Origin: Comamonadaceae bacterium
GTDB lineage: Bacteria > Pseudomonadota > Gammaproteobacteria > Burkholderiales > Burkholderiaceae_C
DNA: 6,489 bases
Reading direction: 5' to 3'
Assembly (NCBI GenBank): GCA_027490555.1
Contig: JAIXXW010000043.1
Coordinates: forward strand, 1-6,489
Shown here: positions 1 through 5,314 of the stretch, in pieces
How positions within the stretch are numbered: the stretch's first letter is position 1
Layout: every line of letters begins with the position of its first letter
Translations under genes and position numbers: made by a program
The notes under the pieces: model-generated
Told to the model about the DNA's origin: nothing
The model's input: the letters and a program-made list of their open reading frames with translations, nothing else
Databases searched by the model: none

Positions 1-1868
1 AATGGGCGGCAGCAGCGCGAATAGACCACCGAGGCGTTTTCACTGCCGTCCAGGGTGATGGCGCCTTGCGAAATGGATTCGTGGGCGGTGAAGCGCTCGC
101 GGGTCATGAGCAGGGCATCGGGTTTGTGGCCACGTTCGGACAGCAATGCCGTCAGGCGTTTGGCCACGATGGTGGCGATGCGTTTGCCCAGACCAATGTC
201 CATCAGCAGGTCGGCCCGGTGCCGGTTGCCGGTGAACCTGAGCAGTTTGTCCCAGATGGCCTGGTGGCTGTCTTCGTCGGCGGGCAGACCATCGATGCCC
301 TCGGCACGCAGCGCCTGGGACAGCAGTTTTTCGCCCAATTCGATCGACTCGGTTTGCGCCAAGGTTTTCAGGTGGTGGCGGATCTTGGAGCGTGCGCGAC
401 CGGTACGCACAAAGCCCAGCCATGCCGGGTTGGGGGCCGAGACGGGGGCGGTGATCACTTCGACCACATCGCCGTTCTTGAGCTCGGTGCGCAGGGGCAC
501 CTGGTCGCCATTGATGCGGGCCGCCATGGCGCGGTCGCCCACCCGGCTGTGGATGGCGTAGGCAAAGTCCACCACGGTGGCGCCGCGTGGCAGCGCCATG
601 ATCTGGCTCTTGGGCGTGAAGACATAGACCGCATCGGGAAACAGGTCCACCTTGACGTGGTCCCAGAATTCGGCCGCATCGCGCGTTTCGGTCTGGATGT
701 CCAGCAGCGACTGCAGCCATTGGGTGCCCAGGCGTTCGGACTGGGCACTGGCCGACTCGTGCTCTTTGTACAGCCAGTGGGCAGCCACACCCGATTCGGC
801 CACCAGGTGCATGGCCTCGGTGCGCATCTGGAATTCCACATTCACCCCAGAGGGTCCCACCAGCGTGGTGTGCAGCGACTGGTAACCGTTGACCTTGGCA
901 ATCGCGATGTGGTCCTTGAATTTGCCCGGCACCGGTTTGTAGATCTGGTGCAGCCAGCCCAAAGCCGTGTAGCAGTCGACCACGGTGGGGACGATGACCC
1001 GGAAACCATAGATGTCGGTCACCTGGGCAAAACTCAGGTGTTTTTCATCCATCTTCTTGTAAATGGAATACAGGGTTTTTTCGCGGCCACTGATGCGCAC
1101 GTCCATTTTGGCCTGGGCAAAAACGGCCTCCACATCCGCTTGCACCTTGCGAATCAGGTCACGGCGCCGGTTGCGGGCGCGCGACACGGCTTTGGTGAGC
1201 ACCGCATAACGCCAGGGCAGCAGGTGCTTGAACGCCAGATCCTGCAGCTCGCGGTAAATCTGGTTCAGGCCCAGACGGTGAGCGATGGGCGCGTAGATTT
1301 CCAGCGTTTCGGAGGCGATGCGGCCCCACTTGCTGCGCGGCATGTCCGACATGGTGCGCATGTTGTGGGTGCGGTCGGCCAGTTTGATCAGGATGACCCG
1401 AACATCGCGGGCCATGGCCAGCAGCATCTTGCGGAAAGACTCTGCCTGGTTTTCCTCGTGGGTGTTGAACTCCAGTTTGTCCAGTTTGGTCAGGCCATCC
1501 ACCAGTTCAGCCACGGTGGAGCCAAAGCGCTCGATCAGCTCGGTCTTGGTGACGCCGCAGTCTTCCATGGCGTCGTGCAGCAAGGCTGCGGCCAGGGCCT
1601 GGGCATCGAGTTTCCATTCGGTGCACAAACCCGCCACCGCGATCGGGTGGGTGATGTAGGGCTCGCCACTTTTGCGCATTTGACCCAGATGGGCTTCGTC
1701 AGCGAATTTGTAGGCGCGCCGGACCATGTCGATCTCGCTGCTGCTGAGGTAGCCCAGCTGCGCTTCCAGCACGGCAAAGCTGGCGGCCGCTGCATTGGCG
1801 GCTGCCGGTTCCAGCGCCTTGTGGCGGCTGGAGGCAGCTTTGGGGGTTTTGGGCAGGACGGCGCTCAT
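1..1868 (-). CDS. spoT: Bifunctional (p)ppGpp synthetase/hydrolase SpoT (RelA/SpoT family), 3' end cut by window edge
   Basis: Cytoplasmic enzyme that makes (p)ppGpp from GDP/GTP and ATP, and hydrolyses it again. 622 codons are visible. Family SpoT proteins are about 700-750 residues, so the C-terminal part (end of the zinc-finger-like domain and the ACT domain) lies beyond base 1. Seen: an HD hydrolase domain with H74, HD at 98-99, ED at 102-103, and D165/N169 in LADRTHN. The synthetase domain (about 253-368) has D285 in DIYGFR, E345 in VEFQMRT and the basic KFKD motif at 316-319, which is typical of bifunctional rather than RelA-only enzymes. A TGS domain follows (about 405-470, DLFPDAVYVFTPK), and the window ends at CCRP. 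Both active sites look intact, so I infer both activities. The ATG at 1868 has no evident Shine-Dalgarno; an in-frame TTG at 1886 is an alternative. It lies downstream of rpoZ, behind a terminator. Confidence 0.97.
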   Translation of the reverse strand, partial: MSAVLPKTPKAASSRHKALEPAAANAAAASFAVLEAQLGYLSSSEIDMVRRAYKFADEAHLGQMRKSGEPYITHPIAVAGLCTEWKLDAQALAAALLHDAMEDCGVTKTELIERFGSTVAELVDGLTKLDKLEFNTHEENQAESFRKMLLAMARDVRVILIKLADRTHNMRTMSDMPRSKWGRIASETLEIYAPIAHRLGLNQIYRELQDLAFKHLLPWRYAVLTKAVSRARNRRRDLIRKVQADVEAVFAQAKMDVRISGREKTLYSIYKKMDEKHLSFAQVTDIYGFRVIVPTVVDCYTALGWLHQIYKPVPGKFKDHIAIAKVNGYQSLHTTLVGPSGVNVEFQMRTEAMHLVAESGVAAHWLYKEHESASAQSERLGTQWLQSLLDIQTETRDAAEFWDHVKVDLFPDAVYVFTPKSQIMALPRGATVVDFAYAIHSRVGDRAMAARINGDQVPLRTELKNGDVVEVITAPVSAPNPAWLGFVRTGRARSKIRHHLKTLAQTESIELGEKLLSQALRAEGIDGLPADEDSHQAIWDKLLRFTGNRHRADLLMDIGLGKRIATIVAKRLTALLSERGHKPDALLMTRERFTAHESISQGAITLDGSENASVVYSRCCRP

Positions 1869-1881
1869 GGCATCAATGTAA

Positions 1882-1895
1882 CGCAAGCGATTGCG
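1882..1895. repeat. Small inverted repeat just upstream of spoT
   Basis: CGCAA and TTGCG form a 5-bp stem around a 4-base loop, about 14 bases ahead of the spoT ATG. If transcribed it would sit where a ribosome binding site is normally found, and no Shine-Dalgarno is visible there. It is short enough to be chance. Confidence 0.3.
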
Positions 1896-1911
1896 AGCCT
1901 GGAAAAAGTCG

Positions 1912-1938
1912 AAAAAAAAGCCCCAAGAATGGGGCTTT
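1912..1938 (-). terminator. Rho-independent terminator after rpoZ
   Basis: Read on the minus strand, a perfect 9-bp stem (AAAGCCCCA / TGGGGCTTT, bases 1938-1930 and 1925-1917) closes a TTCT tetraloop. It runs into an unbroken T tract at 1919-1912. This is a classic intrinsic terminator for transcripts leaving rpoZ. It lies only about 43 bases before the spoT start, so it separates or attenuates spoT relative to yicC-gmk-rpoZ. It has no useful T tract in the plus direction. Confidence 0.88.
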
Positions 1939-1941
1939 GTG

Positions 1942-1964
1942 CAGGTCTGACAAATTCAGACCTG
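1942..1964. repeat. Perfect inverted repeat between rpoZ stop and terminator
   Basis: CAGGTCTGA (1942-1950) and TCAGACCTG (1956-1964) make a perfect 9-bp stem with a 5-base loop. It starts 15 bases after the rpoZ stop and is separated from the terminator stem by only three bases. There is no T tract directly after it, so alone it is not a terminator. It could be a 3'-end stabilising hairpin, part of an attenuator or a protein site. Confidence 0.7.
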
Positions 1965-1979
1965 GAAGACGGTTTCGCT

Positions 1980-2180
1980 TCAGGAAACGCGTTTGAGCAT
2001 TTCGATGCCGACCTTGCCGGCGGCGATTTCGCGCAATGCGGTCACGCCGGGTTTGTTCTTGCTTTCGATGCGAGGGGTGTGTCCCTGGCTCAGCATGCGG
2101 GCGCGGTAGGTGGCAGCCAAAACCAGCTGAAAGCGGTTGGGGATCTGTTCCAGACAGTCTTCAACAGTGATGCGGGCCAT
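1980..2180 (-). CDS. rpoZ: DNA-directed RNA polymerase omega subunit
   Basis: Small core RNA polymerase subunit that binds the beta-prime C-terminal region and helps assembly. The 66 residues match the short omega form of Burkholderiales; the E. coli protein is 91 residues with a longer tail. Seen: the N-terminus MARITVEDCLEQIPNRFQLV, the core ATYRARML, and the conserved ALREIAAGKVG near the C-terminus. The MAR-T residues at the N-terminus correspond to those that line ppGpp site 1 at the omega/beta-prime interface in E. coli, so I infer that site is kept. The start at 2180 is supported by AAGGA (2192-2188) seven bases upstream. It lies 31 bases after gmk and is followed by two hairpins, so it is probably the last gene of the yicC-gmk-rpoZ transcript. 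Confidence 0.97.
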   Translation of the reverse strand: MARITVEDCLEQIPNRFQLVLAATYRARMLSQGHTPRIESKNKPGVTALREIAAGKVGIEMLKRVS

Positions 2181-2187
2181 GGTGTTT

Positions 2188-2192
2188 TCCTT
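2188..2192 (-). promoter_or_regulatory. Ribosome binding site of rpoZ
   Basis: AAGGA on the minus strand with a 7-base spacer to the rpoZ ATG. It fixes the rpoZ start. Confidence 0.75.
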
Positions 2193-2211
2193 GAGAAATG
2201 GGGGTCTGAGG

Positions 2212-2832
2212 TCAAGCCATCTTCAGTGCTTGGAAGGTGTCAGGCCGTGCGCGGCGCTGAACGTGGTACTTGAGCCGTTGGGCTTGAACGACCGATTTGA
2301 GATCAAACAGGGCGCGTTCAAAAACTTCGTTGATTATAACGAAGTCGAAATCCTTGGCATGCGCCATCTCGATGGCGGCGTTTTGCAGGCGCAACTCGAT
2401 GATGTCGGGGGCGTCTTCGCCCCTGCGCTCCAGGCGGGAGCGCAACTCCTCCCAACTGGGGGGCAGGATGAAAATCAGCACCGCATTGGCGTACATCTGG
2501 CGGATTTGCAAGGCGCCCTGGTAATCGATTTCCAGCACCACGTCCGCACCTTGTGCCATGCGCTCTTCGATCATTTTTTTGGAAGTGCCATAGCGTTGGC
2601 CGTGGACATGGGCCCATTCCACAAAGGCTCCGGCCAGCACCATGGCATCAAACTCTTGGTCCGAGGCGAAAAAGTATTCGCGACCGTGTTTTTCCTGGCC
2701 CCGGGGGGCACGGGTGGTGTGCGACACCGTCGGCTGCACGCGGGCGTCGAGCTCCATCAGGGCCTTGACCAGACTGGATTTGCCAGCCCCGCTGGGGGCC
2801 GCCACAACAAACAGGTTTCCGGGGTAATCCAT
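2212..2832 (-). CDS. gmk: Guanylate kinase
   Basis: Transfers phosphate from ATP to GMP to give GDP, an essential step of guanine nucleotide supply in the cytoplasm. From this start the protein has 206 residues, close to the 207 of E. coli. Seen: P-loop APSGAGKS (12-19); GMP-binding segment SHTTRAPR (37-44) and GREYFF (50-55); E72, Y81 and EIDYQGA (101-107); and lid arginines in RSRLERRGED (131-140). Start choice: the ATG at 2832 gives the usual MDYPGNLF N-terminus and has AAAAGG six bases upstream. The in-frame ATG at 2847 adds five residues (MKRPC) and forms a 4-base ATGA overlap with the yicC stop, but has no Shine-Dalgarno of its own. Either start implies translational coupling to yicC. 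rpoZ follows after 31 bases. It supplies the GDP from which SpoT's products derive. Confidence 0.96.
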   Translation of the reverse strand: MDYPGNLFVVAAPSGAGKSSLVKALMELDARVQPTVSHTTRAPRGQEKHGREYFFASDQEFDAMVLAGAFVEWAHVHGQRYGTSKKMIEERMAQGADVVLEIDYQGALQIRQMYANAVLIFILPPSWEELRSRLERRGEDAPDIIELRLQNAAIEMAHAKDFDFVIINEVFERALFDLKSVVQAQRLKYHVQRRARPDTFQALKMA

Positions 2833-2838
2833 GCAGGG

Positions 2839-2844
2839 CCTTTT
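2839..2844 (-). promoter_or_regulatory. Ribosome binding site deciding the gmk start
   Basis: AAAAGG on the minus strand, overlapping the last base of the yicC stop codon, with a 6-base spacer to the ATG at 2832. It lies inside the extra codons of the longer gmk reading (ATG at 2847) and so favours the shorter protein. Confidence 0.6.
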
Positions 2845-3761
2845 CATTCGATGTTCTGGACTTGTTCACGCATTTGCTCGATCAGCACCTTCATGTCCAC
2901 CGAAATGCGGGTCATTTCCAGCACGGCCGATTTGGAGCCCAGGGTGTTGGCTTCACGGTGCAATTCCTGGATCAGAAAGTCCAGCCGTTTGCCCATGTCA
3001 CCACCCTTGTCCAGCAGGCGTGAAATTTCTTCCAGGTGCGAGCGCAGGCGTGTCAACTCTTCGGCCACGTCGATGCGGATGGCAAATGCGGTGGCTTCGG
3101 TCAGGGCGCGGTCTTTGGCCGCTTCGGGCAGATGGCTGCCATCGGCCAGGGCCATGGCGTCTTTCCAGCGCTCGAGAAAGCGCAGACGCTGTTGCTCCAC
3201 CAACTGCGGCACCAGGGGGGCCGCCTGTTCGGCCAAGCCGCGCAGCTGGGCAATGTGGCTTTGCAGCATCTGGCTCAGTCGCGCACCTTCACGGGCGCGG
3301 GCTTCGTGCAAGGCATCGATGGCCTGTTGGGCCAGTTGCATCCAGGCGGCATCGTCGGCGACGCTGGGGCCGGAGCTGCCTGCAGTCATGCGCAGCACCT
3401 CGGCCACACTCAAACCCGCAGCGTCAGGCAGCCAGTCCCGGATCTTGTCCTGCAGGGCGGCGATTTTTTGCAGGGTCTGGTGCGCAGGGGCTTGCAGCGC
3501 AGCCGCGTCCCCCGAATCCTGGCTGGCGCGGACCTCCACCTTGCCGCGCTTGATCTGGCGGGTGATCAGCTCGCGAAGGCTGGGCTCGAGCTGGCGCAAC
3601 TCTTCGGGCAGGCGAAACGACAGATCCAGAAAGCGGCTGTTGACCGAGCGGATCTCCAAACCCAGTCTGGCGCTGGCCGGCGGGTTGGCGGGCTGATCGC
3701 CGTCAGTGGCCAACGGGCTGTGTTGCACGCTGGCGTATCCGGTCATACTGTAAACTGGCAT
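2844..3761 (-). CDS. yicC: YicC-family endoribonuclease
   Basis: Member of the YicC/YloC family. E. coli YicC has been reported as an endoribonuclease that affects small-RNA turnover; the substrate here is unknown. Seen: an N-terminal YicC domain beginning MPVYSMTGYASVQ, with LEIRSVNSRFLDLSFRLPEELR (35-56) and RGKVEVR (72-78). The C-terminal DUF1732 domain contains DFLIQELHREANTLGSKS and ends VLIEQMREQVQNIE, almost as in E. coli. Length is 305 residues against 287 in E. coli. Part of the excess is a Pro/Ala-rich insert at about 14-31, between the first strand and EIRSVN. The ATG at 3761 has AGGA (3774-3771) nine bases upstream, and the upstream extension to 3836 lacks family similarity. It is the first gene of the minus-strand cluster; its stop touches the gmk start region. 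Confidence 0.93.
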   Translation of the reverse strand: MPVYSMTGYASVQHSPLATDGDQPANPPASARLGLEIRSVNSRFLDLSFRLPEELRQLEPSLRELITRQIKRGKVEVRASQDSGDAAALQAPAHQTLQKIAALQDKIRDWLPDAAGLSVAEVLRMTAGSSGPSVADDAAWMQLAQQAIDALHEARAREGARLSQMLQSHIAQLRGLAEQAAPLVPQLVEQQRLRFLERWKDAMALADGSHLPEAAKDRALTEATAFAIRIDVAEELTRLRSHLEEISRLLDKGGDMGKRLDFLIQELHREANTLGSKSAVLEMTRISVDMKVLIEQMREQVQNIE

Positions 3762-3778
3762 GGATTCTTTTCCTGAGG

Positions 3779-3823
3779 GCAGCGCGGTCCCAATTGGGTC
3801 TGAGCCCGGTGGGGGAGCGCTGC
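3779..3823 (-). other. Inverted repeats in the probable yicC leader
   Basis: GCAGCGC (3779-3785) pairs with GCGCTGC (3817-3823) as a 7-bp outer stem. It encloses a perfect 10-base palindrome CCCAATTGGG (3789-3798). A second 5-bp hairpin, TGCGA/TCGCA (3821-3825 and 3831-3835), overlaps the outer stem by three bases and so competes with it. If transcription starts at about 3853 these lie in the yicC 5' leader, ending just before its Shine-Dalgarno. They could equally be DNA-binding sites or chance in GC-rich sequence. I recognise no known riboswitch. Confidence 0.4.
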
Positions 3824-3859
3824 GAAGGGGTCGCAACGCGGGCGAACACCCGAGCGCGG

Positions 3860-3868
3860 ATTATCGCA
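3860..3868 (-). promoter_or_regulatory. Candidate extended -10 promoter for yicC-gmk-rpoZ
   Basis: On the minus strand TGC precedes GATAAT (3865-3860). That is an extended -10 with five of six consensus bases. No recognisable -35 lies 16-18 bases upstream, which extended -10 promoters can tolerate. Transcription would begin near 3853 and give a leader of about 90 bases. It is the only good -10-like element on this strand in the divergent region. On the plus strand the same bases read GATTAT, a weaker match that might serve rph. Confidence 0.45.
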
Positions 3869-3920
3869 AACTCTCTGCTGGCCCCGTCCCTGCCTGCCTG
3901 CGCATTCGTTTTTTCACACC

Positions 3921-4679
3921 ATGAACATGCCACTTTCTCCCGTCCGAACCGGTCGCGCCCACGATGCCTTGCGCCCGGTGCGCATCACCCGGGGCTACAC
4001 GGTCCATGCCGAGGGCTCGGTCCTGATCGAATTTGGCCAGACCCGTGTTTTGTGCACCGCCTCCGTGGAGGAAAAAGTGCCTGGCCACAAAAAGGGCAGC
4101 GGCGAAGGCTGGGTCACGGCCGAATACGGCATGCTGCCCCGTGCCACCCACACCCGGGGCGACCGTGAGGCCGCGCGCGGCAAGCAAAGCGGCCGCACGC
4201 AAGAGATCCAGCGCCTGATTGGCCGCTCCTTGCGGGCGGTGTTTGACCTGAAGAAACTGGGCGAGCGCACTATTCACCTGGATTGCGATGTGCTGCAGGC
4301 CGATGGCGGCACACGCACTGCCAGCATCACGGGCGCATTTGTGGCGGCACAAGATGCCGTCAACTGGCTGATGGCCACCGGCAAGCTGAGCGAGACGCCC
4401 ATCCTGGACCGCGTGGCGGCCATCTCGGTGGGCATGAAAAACGGCACCGCCTTGCTGGACCTGGACTACCCCGAGGACTCCGATTGCGACACAGACATGA
4501 ACGTGGTGATGACCGGCGCAGGCCATTTTGTGGAAGTGCAGGGCACCGCCGAGGGTGTGGCCTTCACCCGGGTGGAGATGGAGCGCATGTTGGCCTTGGC
4601 CGAACAAGGTATTGCCCAGCTGGTGCAGCTGCAAAAGCAGGCACACGACGCGCCCCAGACCCTGAGCTTCAGCGCCTGA
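3921..4679 (+). CDS. rph: Ribonuclease PH
   Basis: Phosphate-dependent 3'-to-5' exoribonuclease that trims the 3' ends of tRNA precursors and stable RNAs; the family works as a hexameric ring. The 252 residues are slightly more than the 238 of E. coli; extra residues are at both ends. Seen: RPVRITRGYTVHAEGSVLIEFG (18-39), VLCTASVEE (43-51), WVTAEYGMLPRATHTR (64-79), KQSGRTQEIQRLIGRSLRA (88-106) carrying the phosphate-binding arginine R92, DCDVLQADGGTRTASITGA (121-139), the acidic catalytic stretch DLDYPEDSDCDTDMNVVM (180-197) and EVQGTAEG (205-212). The ATG at 3921 is the first in frame. The sequence before it is T-rich (TTTTTTCACACC) without a Shine-Dalgarno, and Met3 at 3927 is an alternative start. 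It leads the rph-rdgB-hemW set and is divergent from yicC. Confidence 0.97.
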   Translation: MNMPLSPVRTGRAHDALRPVRITRGYTVHAEGSVLIEFGQTRVLCTASVEEKVPGHKKGSGEGWVTAEYGMLPRATHTRGDREAARGKQSGRTQEIQRLIGRSLRAVFDLKKLGERTIHLDCDVLQADGGTRTASITGAFVAAQDAVNWLMATGKLSETPILDRVAAISVGMKNGTALLDLDYPEDSDCDTDMNVVMTGAGHFVEVQGTAEGVAFTRVEMERMLALAEQGIAQLVQLQKQAHDAPQTLSFSA

Positions 4680-4692
4680 GCACCCGCCGTTC

Positions 4693-5307
4693 ATGAAGAT
4701 CGTTTTGGCCTCCAACAATGCGGGCAAACTGGCCGAGTTGCAGGCCTTGTTCGCGCCGCTGAACATGACACTGGTGCGCCAGTCCGAACTCCACATCCCC
4801 GAGGCCGAAGAGCCTTTCAGGACCTTTGTTGAAAACGCCCTGGCCAAAGCGCGCCATGCGGCCCAGCTGAGCGGCCTGCCCGCCTTGGCCGATGACGCAG
4901 GGCTGTGTGTGGATGCTTTTGGTGGCCAGCCGGGTGTGGACACGGCGTATTTCGCCACCCGCTTTGGTTACCCCAAAGGCGATGACCACAATGTGAGCGC
5001 GCTGCTGGAACAAATGCAGGGCATCACCTCCCGCCGCGCCGCCATGGTCAGCACCCTGGTGGCCTTGCGCAGCGCCGATGACCCCGAACCCCTGATCGCC
5101 GTGGGCCGGGTGGTGGGCGAGATCACCACCGAACGCCGAGGCCACAACGGTTTTGGTTTTGATCCGGTGATGTGGCTGCCCGAGTTTGGCAAGACTTTCG
5201 CAGAGCTGCCGACCGATGTGAAAAACGCCAACAGCCACCGGGGCCGTGCCGCCCAGGCCATGCTGGCCTTGATGCGCGAGCGCTGGCCAAGCGCGGCACC
5301 GGCATGA
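4693..5307 (+). CDS. rdgB: dITP/XTP pyrophosphatase (RdgB/HAM1 family)
   Basis: Hydrolyses non-canonical purine triphosphates (dITP, ITP, XTP) to monophosphate and pyrophosphate, keeping deaminated bases out of DNA and RNA. At 204 residues it is close to the 197 of E. coli. Seen: N-terminal nucleotide-binding ASNNAGK (6-12), TFVENALAKARHAA (44-57), the metal/catalytic ADDAGL (66-71, with Ala where E. coli has Ser), GFGFDPVMWLP (153-163) and SHRGRA (181-186). The segment DTAYFATRFGYPKGDDHN (83-100) differs from the E. coli SARYSG loop; I recall this form from Burkholderiales relatives. It starts 13 bases after the rph stop and has no good Shine-Dalgarno, so translation may depend on ribosomes arriving from rph. 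hemW follows after seven bases. Confidence 0.96.
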   Translation: MKIVLASNNAGKLAELQALFAPLNMTLVRQSELHIPEAEEPFRTFVENALAKARHAAQLSGLPALADDAGLCVDAFGGQPGVDTAYFATRFGYPKGDDHNVSALLEQMQGITSRRAAMVSTLVALRSADDPEPLIAVGRVVGEITTERRGHNGFGFDPVMWLPEFGKTFAELPTDVKNANSHRGRAAQAMLALMRERWPSAAPA

Positions 5308-5314
5308 GCCCGAC

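Noticed and set aside
1912..1938. Bidirectional terminator
   Set aside because: The plus-strand side has only TTTG after the stem, and no plus-strand gene ends there.
66..2273. 735-codon open frame on the plus strand, opposite spoT and rpoZ
   Set aside because: It is codon-aligned antisense to spoT and rpoZ. It stays open because those genes avoid TTA, CTA and TCA codons. Its His/Gln/Gly/Val-rich protein resembles no family, and the sense strand carries clear SpoT and omega motifs.
2137..3696. 519-codon open frame on the plus strand opposite gmk and yicC
   Set aside because: Shadow of two real genes. It changes composition where the underlying gene changes, and it has no recognisable motif.
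3762..3836. Upstream extension of yicC to an ATG at 3836
   Set aside because: The added 25 residues have no family similarity, and the ATG at 3761 has an AGGA site and gives the usual MTGYA N-terminus.
3887..3902. Short CTGC tandem repeats ahead of rph
   Set aside because: Only about three imperfect copies in GC-rich sequence; too short to call a functional repeat.
3861..4958. 365-codon minus-strand frame opposite rph and rdgB
   Set aside because: Antisense shadow of two clearly recognised plus-strand enzymes.
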